Shown piece after piece: positions 34,801 to 46,518 of a stretch of 64,000 nucleotides of DNA; the stretch's first letter is position 1; each line of letters begins with the position of its first letter. This DNA is from Lutjanus erythropterus (lineage: Eukaryota > Chordata > Actinopteri > Lutjaniformes > Lutjanidae). The notes beneath the pieces are model-generated. The model made no database searches, was not told the DNA's origin, and saw only the letters and a list, made by a program, of their open reading frames with translations. The DNA lies in the NCBI GenBank assembly GCA_020091685.1, contig CM034599.1, positions 3,441,641 through 3,505,640 on the forward strand. The letters run 5' to 3'. Position numbers and translations under genes: made by a program.

Positions 34801-35636
34801 CTCCTTCTCATAGTCTTTTCACAGTGTCCAGAAAATGCTGTTTCAAACCGGTGACAGTTCATCAATTATGCTTGTATCTATCCAGAGCATGTGGTCATTA
34901 AGATTTAAATGAGTCTCTGAGTTGAGCGAGCTTGCACTGGGTAAAGACCTGTAATGTTGTTTTGCTGGTTTGTTGGTGTAAACTTGGTGATGCTGTTTAT
35001 TTACGGATCAGAGAACATGAAAAGAACAGCAGAAATCCCCGGCTTGGCGGTATTTTTATCAAGGCTATCTTACAGCTGCTGCAGCTTTGAGCACACTGTG
35101 GTGCACTTCTGAGATCTGTGACGGAGGACGCTGATAAAAAGAGGCAGATCTTTCCCTCCTCTCAAATCCAGTTTGGCGGCTCTGAGGTGTTGTCCCTCGT
35201 TTCTCTTCATGGAAGGAGAAAGGGAAGGAAAATCACAGGTCGAACTTCTTTGCTGTGTAATTATCAACCATCACAAATGTCTCACTCCATAGGTTTGTGT
35301 GTCAAACTGTGGACCTTTGTTTGTTTAATGACCGCTTTATGAAACACTCTGAGTAGGTGGACTCCCTCGTGCTGCTCGGTCATGCTCATTATACTTAAAG
35401 CGTGTGTGGGAGGCATACATCGCAGCTTTCCAATCAGTGAGTCAAAAGAGGGTTTTTGCCCCCATAAATTCATACATCATCAGTGTAATGTCCTATAATA
35501 TTTCCACAAAGCACATCTGCCCCTGTGTTAATTGGCTCTTTATAACCGCCGTGATCTCACATTCAATTTAATCAAATTTCATGATTAGGAAAGGTGAATG
35601 AGGAAATCTGTGTAAAAGCTTTAAAGGGAGGGGCTG

Positions 35637-35638
<2 letters not shown>

Positions 35639-35675
<37 letters not shown>
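35639..35675. repeat. (TG)n microsatellite
   Basis: About 17 uninterrupted TG units followed by GAGAGAG. Confidence 0.97.
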
Positions 35676-35682
<7 letters not shown>

Positions 35683-36020
35683 GAGGAGGGTCATTGTAAT
35701 AATTGACAAACATGCTGATGCAGTGTTTGTGTGTTCTCTCATCAGTGGGTAGTTGTGTCTGAATGGAGGACTTCCTCCCCATAAATCTGTTGGCGAGTTC
35801 ACAGCCAGACTGTCTGTGAGCTCCAGTCACGCTGCGGCCGGTCGACGAGGTGTGGCGCAACAGAGGGAAAATACCAGAAACCAGCAACAAGTCAGACTTT
35901 AACATAAAGAAAGGAATTCATTGTTAATCATGACATCAGGCTTTAATTTAGATTTGCGAGGTATAGAACTCATTTTAAAGCAAAACTCTACTGCCATGTC
36001 AGCAGTTATGTGCTGTTCAA

Positions 36021-36275
36021 TACCCACACTACCATACTATTTAGTATGCCCCCATACACAGTCTGTCTAATTCAATATGGCAAAAATACCGGGATGTCCT
36101 ACTGCATCCAGCTGCATTTTGCAGTATGCAAGCCAGCACGCTCTTCTGGCTATTCTGACCCACAGTCCTTTGTGATGGATGAGCAACAGGGCACAATTCA
36201 AGGCGCAATGTATTAGGAAGTAGTATGTCCCACTTGTATACATACTGCATGCAACAGTATGTACTTTATAAGGGC
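36021..36275. mobile_element. short MITE-like repeat (TTTAGTATGCCC / CAGTATGTAC)
   Basis: The left side has CATACTATTTAGTATGCC and the right side has AGGAAGTAGTATGTCCC and CAGTATGTACTTTATA. I recognise this as a common short fish element. It has no coding function. Confidence 0.55.
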
Positions 36276-36349
36276 AGCTCGAGGATGTATTAAAAAGAAA
36301 AATAAAAAGATATGTGATTTAGAATGCAGGGTGGATTTAGGACCAGCGG

Positions 36350-36500
36350 CGCTTTGAGCTAAATCAGAATCAGAAATACTTTATTGATCCTCGGGGGGAA
36401 ATTGTTAAAAATGCAAACATTAACATGCTAACATGCTGATGTTTAGCATCTAAACTTACCATGTTAGCATGCTAACATTAACTATGCTGTGCTTATGCGT
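36350..36500. repeat. GCTAACATGCTAAC repeat with LINE-like AATACTTTATTGATCC motif
   Basis: The stretch contains AGAAATACTTTATTGATCC, a common retroposon 3' phrase, then alternating GCTAACATG/CATGTTAGC units that form short inverted repeats. A related segment is at about 49058-49140. Confidence 0.55.
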
Positions 36501-36521
36501 TTTTGCCGCAGATCCGGATTA

Positions 36522-36776
36522 GGGCTGCAACTAATAATTATTTTCATAGTTGGTTAATCGGTCGATTACATTCTCAATTCATTGATTTATAGTTGTTTGT
36601 TTTCAAATGTCAGAAAATGGTGAAAGTGGTGTCTGTGTTTGCCAAAGCCTAAGATGTCGTCCTCAGATGTCTTGTTTTACTCGCAACTCAAAGATATTCA
36701 GTTTACTGTCAGAGACGAGTAAACAAACCCCAAAAATATTCATATTTAAGAAGCTAAAATCAGAGAATATCCTGAT
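36522..36776 (+). repeat. GTTGCAGCTCTA-family repeat, copy 8
   Basis: AGGGCTGCAACTAATAATTA, GTCAGAAAATGGTGAAAG, AAAGATATTCAGTTTACTGT and CATATTTAAGAAGCTAAAAT appear in order. The 3' terminus is lost. Confidence 0.9.
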
Positions 36777-36888
36777 GAGCACTATTGCCGGATACACAGC
36801 TGATAGAGACCTTTTTTTGTTTTGTTGTAGCAGCTGTGTAGCAGTGTAGTTTTTACTTCATTCTACGTTCACTTGGAGGCATTGGCAA

Positions 36889-37125
36889 AAAAAAAAAAAA
36901 AAAAAAAAAAATCATCTTTTGAGACCATGAATGTCTATAGAATTTTGTTCCAATCTGCTAATTAGATGTTGAGATATTTCACTGGAAAAGTTAAAACTTT
37001 TACCTGCTGATGTTTTATGAAAATTCAGAGGATCATTAAAGTCATGAAGATTCATCCTCTGGGGATCATGAATGTCTGTACAAAATTTTATCCTTGACTA
37101 AAGCACCACCGGTGTCTCTACATCC
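36889..37125 (+). repeat. poly-A tract followed by a GAATGTCTGTAC-type repeat
   Basis: Twenty-odd A residues (to 36911) are followed by GACCATGAATGTCTATAG, GTTGAGATATTTCACTGG and ATGAATGTCTGTACAAAA, phrases of a common teleost repeat. Confidence 0.6.
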
Positions 37126-37627
37126 CTCTGCTAGCGTGGCTGAAACTCTTATTAAGAAGTCACTAAACAGATTCCATTTTTAAGTTTCCTAAGAAATATT
37201 TTAGCAGAATGAAGAGACTCTTTTACTTTGAATTCTGATGAAAATATATACTAACTATGTTGAAAAAGTCCCCTGCTGCTGTTCCCTGACTCCTCGACAG
37301 CTTTGTGAAGTTCAGTAAGCCGCAGCAGCAGCTCTTTGGTTGACACGACTCTCTGGCTCTTGAAGTGACCACCTCCTGTAGTCACATTAGGACAGGATCA
37401 AGTGCATACCAAATGACGTAATATTTCTGCAACACAAGAACTGACACTAAAACCTTACTCACTCAGAAAAGAGTAAAGACTCTGGGATGCAGTTCATTAG
37501 TAACGCTTTCAGCTCTTAAACATGTGCCTTGATGTTTTCCTCTGTTTACTCAGTCTGCACAGAGCTTAAATTCAAATTTAATGCAACCACATTGCAACTA
37601 TACAGAAAAATTTCAGCCAACTTGTGA

Positions 37628-38558
37628 TTTAAAGGGATAGTTTGGATTATTTGATGGGGTGGGGTTGTATGAGACTCTTATCCATGGTCATTGTGTTACC
37701 TACAGTAGATGGCAGGCGACACGCCCCCAGCAACATACAGCACTATCTTAGACACCCAAAAAAAAAGGCCTACCTGAAGAAACCAATATCAATATCAGTG
37801 TACTCTGTATTTAGGATATTTTCACAGCTTTATTTTGGCATCAGACAGCTTTTTCCACCATTATATGAGTCAGATATTACTCTCTCCAAGGCCACCTGAC
37901 TCAATTGCAGAAATCAGTAATTTGACCTTGCAGAACACAGGACGTGCACAGGGTAAGCAAAGTCTGAAAAAGTGTTTTACTCAAATTTACTGAGATTCTT
38001 CCTTGCATATGATGTCAAGACTCTGCGAAACAGCCGTCCGAAGAACGACAAGAGCAGCAGGTCCGCTGTCAAAACTCGTAATTGTCAATTATCTCGACGG
38101 GGAAAGAGGCTGAAAAAAAAACGTGCGTGGAACTGCCTCCAGTTTGAAGAAAGAGGTTCGATCAGATTCACTGATGTCACACAATAACACAAACTGACCG
38201 ATCGAAGCAGCAGTAGACCAGCAGCTCCTGTGTTCTGTGACTTAAAATGACTGTTTTTGCCACTGGAGTTTGGTTGAGTGAGAGGGAGTGAGAATTACTG
38301 CAGTTTCCTGCCAGAAAAGCCTGTTTGACAGCAAGGTGAAGTGGTGAAAATACTCTAAATATAGTGAACACACACTGATTGATTTTTTTAGGTGTCTAAA
38401 ATACATTTTGCTGCTGATCCACAGCAGTACATTGCTTAGCTTCCTACACTGGTACTCCTTGCTGCCTCTCTTCTCGTTACACTGCTGTAGGTAATACACT
38501 GACGATGGATAAGTGTCTCATACAACCACACTTCAAATAATCCGAACTGTCCCTTTAG
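37628..38558. mobile_element. foldback element with AAAGGGATAGTTTGGATTA ends
   Basis: The left end TTTAAAGGGATAGTTTGG and right end CCGAACTGTCCCTTTA are inverted. The arms share GTTGTATGAGAC...TTATCC (left) and GGATAAGTGTCTCATACAAC (right). The arms extend over 100 bases and the interior has no recognisable gene. Confidence 0.8.
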
Positions 38559-39097
38559 GACTGCTGACAGTCTTGAGATATGATTATTTCCTACAGATAA
38601 CATTCCCTAAAAACACACTTTGTATTTACTTTAAATTGTAACCTTTTTCTTTACTGTAAATTCTATGCTGCTTTTCACAAGAGCTGAGTATTTTTTATTC
38701 TGAATGAAAGATGAGGGAAAATATATTTGCATTGTTTATTGTAATGCAGGAGTCATTGAATCGTGGGATATTCAAGAACAAAAGAAAAAAAAAACCCACC
38801 AGACTAAGAAGTGGATTATGTTTTTATTACTTCAATACATTAATAAAATGTCATTAGCCCCGGAGCTTTCTCTGGAAACAAAAACTGCAAAGGCAGCATC
38901 TCACAGTATTAGATATTTATGTAATATATCCTGCATTAAGGCTTAAACAATATGAATACACCCGAGAACTTTATTTCCTCGTAAGTGGGTCTTCTCTTCA
39001 AGCACAGATGTGAAGAGGAGAAAAAACCATCAGCATTTGTGCTAAGCTTGACAGTCGGTAAAGAATGATTCTGTATCACAGGTACATTTTCTCTCCC

Positions 39098-39200
39098 AAG
39101 ATTTATTTAGCCTTTGTTTAACCAGGTTTGTCCCATTGAGATCAAGGATCTCTTTACAAGGAAGACCAAGCCAAGAAAAGCAGCAGCACTGTTTCAACAA
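39098..39200 (+). repeat. AACCAGGTTTGTCCCATTGAG repeat
   Basis: The phrase ACCAGGTTTGTCCCATTGAG with ATCAAGGATCTCTTTACAAG and AAGACCAAGCCAAG is a dispersed fish repeat I recognise. Boundaries are approximate. Confidence 0.55.
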
Positions 39201-39221
39201 TAAATTACAGTCAGACATGTA

Positions 39222-39446
39222 GAATGTCCATCAGTTTCCCAAAGCCCAAGATAACCTCTTATTTTACTCATAACACAAAAATATTCAGTTTACTGTCAGA
39301 GAAGAGTGAAAAAAAGAGAAAATACTCACATGTAAGAGCTGAAATCAGAATTGAGTTATTTTCTTCAAAATTACTCAAACCAATGTCAAAATAGTTTGTG
39401 ATTGATTTAATAATTGATTGATAATCAGTTAATTGTTGCAGCTCTA
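39222..39446 (+). repeat. GTTGCAGCTCTA-family repeat, copy 9
   Basis: CAGTTTCCCAAAGCCCAAG, AAAAATATTCAGTTTACTGT and the terminus TTAATTGTTGCAGCTCTA. Confidence 0.9.
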
Positions 39447-40057
39447 CCACTGCATAACCTACGAATGCAACATCCTTAAATTTTTCTCGTTTTTAATATA
39501 AGGAAGTACATTCTGAAAACCACAGCAGATGCTGAACAGCCTGAGATGTCACAGTGGATCTACACATGCACAGACATTATTTTTATATTATATTAACCTG
39601 TCAAGATCTAAAATGCCTTTAATTTCCCAGACATTTCCACTCCTGTGTAGCAAAGCTGCATCACCAAACAACATCAATTAAAGCAGAAGCTAATGAGGAA
39701 GAAGGTTAACTTATCTCCTGCCTCACACGTTGATTCCAGCGGGCACGGCACGTCTGTGCTGCCGTTTTGATCCGTCCTCCACACAGCTGCATGTCCCACC
39801 AGCAGCGTTTCAGAACTTTTGCCCGCCTGATTACATTGACTCACTCAGATGTTTATTTGCTCCTCTTTCTTGATTTTCGTGCTTCCACCATGGATAAGTA
39901 GGCTACGTACTTAAATAGTCTGTTTTTATGATTGCAAGTCTGCACAGAGTGTTTTATTTTGAAAGTTTATTCAAAAATAGACTCTGTGTGTATTTGAGGT
40001 GGAGTGGAGCCCATTGGAAGATTATTTTTTAACTATTGCAATTAAGTATTTTCATCA

Positions 40058-40346
40058 TTGATGAATCTGTCAATCTTAATTAATCAGTTTGTTGTTTGGT
40101 CCATAAAATTCTGAAACATGTCATTCAGAGTTGTCCAAAGCCCAAGATGACGTCCTCAAATGTCTTGTTTTGTCCACAGCATATTCAGTTTACTGTCATA
40201 AAGACGTTAAAAACACCAGAAAATGTTCACATTTAAGAAGCTGGATTCAGAGAATTTGTACTTTTTTCCCCATGATTCAAACTGATTAATTGATCACCAG
40301 AATAGTTGGCGATTAATTTAACAATAGGTGAATCGTTGCAGCTCTA
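40058..40346 (+). repeat. GTTGCAGCTCTA-family repeat, copy 10
   Basis: A near-complete 3' portion with TTGTTTGGTCCATAAAATT, AAGATGACGTCCTCAAATG, ATTTAAGAAGCTGGATTCAG, AATAGTTGGCGATTAATTT and GAATCGTTGCAGCTCTAA. Confidence 0.92.
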
Positions 40347-41617
40347 ATGGACAGTATTTAGCAACTATGTTCAGTAACTTTAAATATGACCTCAGAAGTG
40401 TCACCGCTGTTATTTTCAGAACTGTATTGTGGTCTGGAATTAATGACTGTTCTGCAATATTTCACTCTTTGCGTTACCCAGTGGGTCACACTAGACCCTT
40501 TGGCTGGCTGGTTTTTGGCCCTCAGGCCGTACGTTGACTTAAAACATTTGCACACAGACAACACGGACCCAGTGGATTTCACCATAACTTTGTAATCATT
40601 CAGGTTAATAAGCTGTGAAGTTTAAGCTCATTCTTTTGATTATTCCATGCAGTTGGTGCAAAAAAACCCTAAAGCTTTCTTTCTCAATTCAGCTTGGACT
40701 TTGAGAACGACAAATGCAAAATGTCCTGAGAACATTTCAAGTTTATAAGAGAAGAAAAACAAGTAGGAACTTTGCTAGAAATGGCTTTGCGAATAATAGG
40801 GGGTTCTCCAAAACCATGATTTGATTTAACTTTCAATTTTAAGGTCACAATTCGATTCCATTTTTTGGATTTAAACATTTATTTTTGCATTGACAGTTAT
40901 GTCATTGTAAAGATCAGCAGATCATTTATTTAATCCCTGACAGCTGCCATTTACATGTTCAAGTTCTTCTTCATAGAGAACGTGGATCAGCTCAAGGTTT
41001 CTGCCTGTTAAAAGGAAGTTTTACCTCACCACATGCCTCGGTGCTTTCTCTCGGTAGGAACAACAGTTGCGTTTGGTCGACACATACCATGTTGGGAGTA
41101 AAAAGTTTCTGATTCCTTTATACGGAGTATAACATTCAGAAAATAGAATAGATACATGAGAAATGGGACTGATCCGATACGATATCAGCATCAGGGCCCG
41201 CTATTGACGTATGGCATTCGTTGGACCAATATTGATGTAAAGCATTGATCGAGTATCACACGCACAACACCGATCCACATCCCTACTTTCTGATCTAAAT
41301 TCCACAACGCCACATGTTTTCTGTTTTGAAACACAACCCCAGCCAGTGCACACTGAGAGCTGAATGCCATGTTTGAGCAACGATGTTCTCAGCAAACGTT
41401 ACAAACGCCAACAAAAAGTAACATTTGCATTTTGGAAGATAAAATAGCAAATGTATACTCTCAGCAATGCATCATGGGAAATTACACAAATGAGGGCCAT
41501 CTATCAGCCTATCAGCAGCTTACTACTGCTACTACTACTAGAAATAATATATAATCATAAACATCAAGAAAAAGGAACAGTGATATCTGTACAGTATCAG
41601 TATCAGCAGATCAATTC

Positions 41618-41779
41618 AGAATCGATTATTAAATTGCCAACTATTATCGATTTGAGCAATTTTTAAGAAAAAAAGGCTAAATTCTCCTGTGTCAGCTTCT
41701 TAAATGTGAACACTTTCTGGTTGTGAACAAAATAAGACATTTAAGGATCAATTAATAAAATTAGTCAGTTGCAGCCCTG
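41618..41779 (-). repeat. GTTGCAGCTCTA-family repeat, copy 11
   Basis: On the plus strand CAGCTTCTTAAATGTGAAC and GTTGCAGCCCTGCC are the family core and start in reverse. It is the second minus-strand copy. Confidence 0.8.
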
Positions 41780-41999
41780 CCATATACTATACAACACATC
41801 TGCATAGTCAATAACAAGCATAAAGGTAGACTCCGCCCATTTCCATTTCACACAAAAGCATAATCAAGACTTGTTTCTATAGTAAAATCCTGGTGCTAGC
41901 TTCATCTTTTTTTTCTCAGCACACCTCTTTATATGCTGTTCTCTTCCTCAGCCGGTTCTTGCTTCCTTGCTGTCAGACGAGATGAATCCATAACTCCAA

Positions 42000-42900
42000 T
42001 CGGTTATGCATTTTTGATTTGAGTAATCACAGGCAGGTGGCCGGACAAAAGGCTGTCACTACATCTGAGGGAGCGAAGCACTCGGTTGTGTGCGGAGCTG
42101 TCGCTGTCTATCAGAGGCATCAGAGCTTCATGCATTAGAGGCAATGATCTGACAGGTACATATTGTCAAGGCCCATTGACTTCTTTGTGGTGTGGCTGAT
42201 TGATTGTCGAGATTATGTTAAAATGGGAGTCGTGCGCCTCTTTGTGATTCAGAGTGGTGTGCTCATGCAGCAGAATGCTGAACAGCAGCCTTAAAACTAC
42301 CGTTGAATTTTAATTTTAAAATATATTAGTTTTATCCCTCGAGCAGTCGTTCTTTTGGTGAATAATCACTATTGTCTGCTGAGGCTGGAACAAGACCGAA
42401 GAGTTTGTTGTGCCTCCTCATCTGTGACAGCAAACCAAAGCACGGCTGCATGAGGAATGAATCATGGAGGATGGAAAGGTGCCTCTGACGCAGCACATTT
42501 TATAATTCCAAACAAAGAGCCTTCAACCAATATAAAACTCTTTTAAACAACAGAGAGAAATCAACAGATTTATTGCCGGTGAAACTGTCTTGGCTTTACG
42601 TCACAGATTAAACATTTCAGCTCTGTGGAGGATCACTTTGACTGAGGTCTCTGTTCAAAATAATGGCATCTGAATTATCAGACAGGCTTATAATAAGAGA
42701 ATATAACTTCTGAAGCTCATTTTATTTATGAGCAGCATCGTATTTAAACCCATTTTCAGCGTGAAGAAGATGTACAGATAAAGTTAAAATGTCCTGAGAC
42801 CTGTCATTGTAAATATTGTGTCTAAATGTAGTCGGAGAGCTCAGGTAACTCTGCAGTTTGTGCAGGAGAGCTTTATAAATAAACATCATGTAATGCTGCT
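42000..42900. other. unique intronic sequence, CNE-like
   Basis: No repeat phrase or coding frame recognised. Motifs such as GTGGCTGATTGATTGTCGAG and a moderate base composition suggest possible regulatory DNA. This is only an impression. Confidence 0.3.
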
Positions 42901-42914
42901 CCCTTCTGCTTGTT

Positions 42915-43345
42915 CAGGAGGACCAGCCCACCTTGTCATATAAGACACAGCGGTGCGTAAGAAATGTGTCACCTGTGATGAACCGCAGTGCGCCGTGATA
43001 TACAGAGTCAAGAGGCTTTAAGGTGGAGGGATAAGCACGCATGTAAACAATATTATCATATTCAGGCACAGACAGAATTGTAGACTCAACAAAATCCAGT
43101 TTTAGGTGTTCCACATGGGACTTCAAACTGAGTCTGTTATCCAGCCAGAGTCCGAAGTATTTCTAGTTTTCAACTGTCTTAATTTCAGTAAAATGCAACG
43201 GCCAGATTTAGAGAGGAGCCGGTGGAATATAAAACCGTGTCGTCGGCATAAACATGTATGTTTGTCAATTTGGAGAGGCAGATATTGTTTATATAAATGG
43301 TAAATAAAGGGCTAAGAAGAGACCCCTGTGGTACACCTATGTAAA
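42915..43345 (-). mobile_element. LINE reverse-transcriptase relic
   Basis: On the minus strand GVPQGSLLSPLFTIYINNI is followed, at normal spacing, by VYADDTVLYS. These are reverse-transcriptase motifs; YADD (43239-43250) supplies the catalytic aspartates. Further downstream, SVYHGALRFITGDTF matches the C-terminal region of fish LINEs. The parts are in different frames with sequence missing between them, so it is inactive. The clade is probably L2/CR1-like, but this is not certain. Confidence 0.85.
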
Positions 43346-44764
43346 TGCAAATTGACAATATTGCTTTGACAGTAATACACGTACGCAGAGCAACACATGG
43401 TACATCAGCTGCCTTCTGCACAAATAACTCCAAATCAAGGAATGTAGATGCTTTATGAAATGAATAAAGGGTATTTTTGAACATGTTTTCTAGAGCCAAG
43501 TTAAAGATATGTTCCCTCAAAATTTCCATCCACTTAAAAATATGTTTTTCATCTCGTTTGTACAGTTGAATGTTTGAGCTTCACTGTGCAGAATGATGTA
43601 TGTGCAGAGTTTGACACTTGAAGGCCTCTCACATATTTGTCTGCTGAAAGTGGAGAGTTCCTCTGTGCTCATTGAAAATGAAATTTTAAGAACTTGTCTG
43701 TGTGATTTTGATTGTTCAAATTTAAATATTCCCCTCTTATGCAAACATTTAAACACAAAAAGGTTACATATACTTACACATTCTCTCACATATATAAACA
43801 TATTCATGGGCAGAGGGGAATTTATGTTCAAAATAAAATAGAAATGGTTGCCAGACCTTTTGAGATGATCTCATAGAGTGTGTTTAAGCTGCTCAATTTG
43901 AGATATGCCTTCATCTTATCCAACCAGCGTTTATGGCAGGGTGGTGCTGCCTTTTTCCAACTAAATAAGACTCAATCATCTCGCCAATATTTTGCAAAAA
44001 GCTACAGCTGAATGTAGATATAGTTGCAACTGAATCTGGTCGCTGGATTCGTCCGTAGCCTCTGCCTGATATCTGCATTTCTTCGAGTGCCACATCAAAG
44101 TTAAATGATTATGAATATATGGACTGCTGCAATACAGTAATCTTCATTATAACCTGACCAATGAAAAGGCTGGCTGATATTACCTTATTGCAGATATATT
44201 GGTATTGGTGCATGTGCAGGCCAATAACTAATAAAATTAAAATTAAAATTAAATAGTCTCAATTACATATAGTAGCCTGTGCACCAAAGAGCAGTTTATT
44301 TTTCAGATTTAAAATGTCAAACTCAGTATATATATTGGTCATAATTCTTTACATCTGCATTAATTGATTGGGAGCAGCACAGCAAGCTGTAAACTCAACA
44401 CTGACATCCTGTATTAACACCCTATAAAGTTCATATGGTGAACTTGTTGCCAAACAGTTTCCTGACATCCAGCAGACGCAGAGCAACACTAACATAAATC
44501 CGAAGTCCAATATTCACTCTCCTTTTAGCTGTTTTGGTCTCCACAAACTCTTGGGGGAAATATCTTATCTACTTTTTAGCTGCTAAATGCTCCACTAAAC
44601 AGTAAAGTTGTGGGCTGGGAATCCAACATCGTGAGCTAAAAGATGTCATGAGAGAGTCATTCTGTTCTTACACTGATTGCTGTAGCTTTAATAACTAATA
44701 ACTCCTCAACAGAAGCAAACATATTGGATAAGGATTCCTTAAATTTAGAGATGTAACAACATAT

Positions 44765-45430
44765 TTAGGGCCCGAGCACCGACCTTGATTATTCCTTCAA
44801 ATGAATTACATTTTTAGGAGCTTTCTCAAAGAATCACCAAATTTTGCACACGGGTCAGGGGTGGTGAAAATTTATATGATATACGACAGTGGGTGTGGTC
44901 AGATGGCTTGGCCACACCCTCTAAACGGCAGCCCCACCTGTGTCATACCCAGACACACAGAAAAGTCTCCTGGACCCATCGCCTAAACCAAACAGGAAGT
45001 GGGACATTTTGAATTTCATGATGAATTTCGTCAGTTTTTCGTTTTTTATTTTTTAACTGATTTCAAAATTGCTGTGTGCGATCTACACTGCTTTGTGCTC
45101 AAAAGTTATTTAAAGGTGTGGCGTGGAATTTTGACGTCTTGCCAGGAAACATGAAATTGTTCTAACTTTAGTATAAACGGTCCACGGTGATAGTCAGAGA
45201 GCCACCTGCCCACCAATCTAAAATCTGGTCAGAAAGGCCTGAAGACCTTGGTTATGCTGTGTTGTGAAGATCGTTGCGAAGGCCGAGGATTCGCCAAAGA
45301 ATTGGAAGTTCCATTAACTTCAGTGTACTTGGTCGAATCTGCCTCAAGCTTCACATGTTCGTTAACAGTCCAGGCCTGAACATATGATTTGACTTTTGTC
45401 AGTGGGCGTGGCCAAATGTATTGACTGCTG
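44765..45430. repeat. GGGCCCGAGCACCGA repeat
   Basis: It starts with GGGCCCGAGCACCGACC and includes CACCAAATTTTGCACACGG, AGTGGGTGTGGTCAGATGG and CAGTGGGCGTGGCCAAATG, a layout I recognise as a common teleost repeat. A 61-codon frame inside is not a gene. Confidence 0.65.
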
Positions 45431-45529
45431 TATTGTTTTTGTTTTGCAGTTGTAATAATTGTACACTATGACATGCATAGGTCATGTCTGGCTACTTCAG
45501 TTTTAGCTCCTGACCGATTCTGGATTTTT

Positions 45530-45660
45530 GGGGCCAGTGCTGATATTAGGGATTTAAGAATTCCTATATAGATATATTGGCCGATATTCTTCATACAGAA
45601 TATAGAACATATATATATATAGCTGCGATGGGCCAACACAAGCCCAGTAATATTGGTCAG
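45530..45660. repeat. ATATTGGCCGATATTC / ATACAGAATATA repeat
   Basis: TATTGGCCGATATTCTTCAT, ATACAGAATATAGAAC and GCGATGGGCCAACA recur in the same order as at 24597-24885. Confidence 0.5.
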
Positions 45661-46218
45661 GCTGTATTTTATTTAAGAACAAAAGGAGAAGCATTTTAAG
45701 GAAAAATTAATTTAATTAATTAAAGGACGTTTTTTCAAATCACCATTTTTCTTTGTTTTTTTTAATATCCTGACAAGGATGACATTGTGGACTTTTTTAC
45801 GTTGGTCTTAACGTAAATTAAATTTTTGGTATCGTTACATCCCTACTGTTTATGGAAAAAGAAAATGAATATCAATCTCTCTGGGTGGCAGATTCCCATT
45901 TACCTTTAATGTACAGGCTGATATAACTGTGTGGCATTTCATTAGATAGAGGCAGCGTCTATCAATATTTCTCTGTCAATTAGAAAACTGCACTCAAATT
46001 GGACCAAGTGGGATGAAAGAGAGTTAAAATCACTTTGTGGCTCTGATTATGGGATGTGAGATGTTTCTTTTGCTGCTTTGATTTTAAAGCCGATACTCAA
46101 CAGAAATACTTCTACAGACTAATCATGTGTTCATTCACTACAACTCAGTTAAATGTAAATGGCCTGAAGTACACTTTGACCATTGGCTAGATTGGTACTT
46201 GGTGTAATTGGAATGCCA

Positions 46219-46287
46219 GTGTGTGTGTGTGTGTCTGTGTGTGTGTGTGTGTGTGTGTGTCTGTGTGTGTGTATATATGTGTGTGTC
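46219..46287. repeat. imperfect (GT)n microsatellite
   Basis: A GT array with two CT interruptions and a TATATA near the end. It produces a spurious Cys-Val frame. Confidence 0.97.
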
Positions 46288-46518
46288 CCCAATCAGTCTT
46301 GACACAATCACCGGTTCCTAATCAGTGCGAGAGTAATGACCACCTCGGAGTACAATCAGTGTACAAGTTAGTCTGGCAGGAGTGGCTCCAACTTAATGAA
46401 CTCCCCCGAGTGAACTCACTGAGTCAGCGCGGCCGGATTCAGAGCTCCAGTCCTCTCATGAACTCTGTGCACCTGAACGCATCGTCCTCATATTGATTCA
46501 TTCAGCTGATCTGCAGCT

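Noticed and set aside
35572-35905. Thr/His-rich minus-strand frames
   Set aside because: Products of translating the TG microsatellite at 35639-35675.
46221-46496. Cys/Val-rich 91-codon frame
   Set aside because: Product of translating a GT microsatellite.
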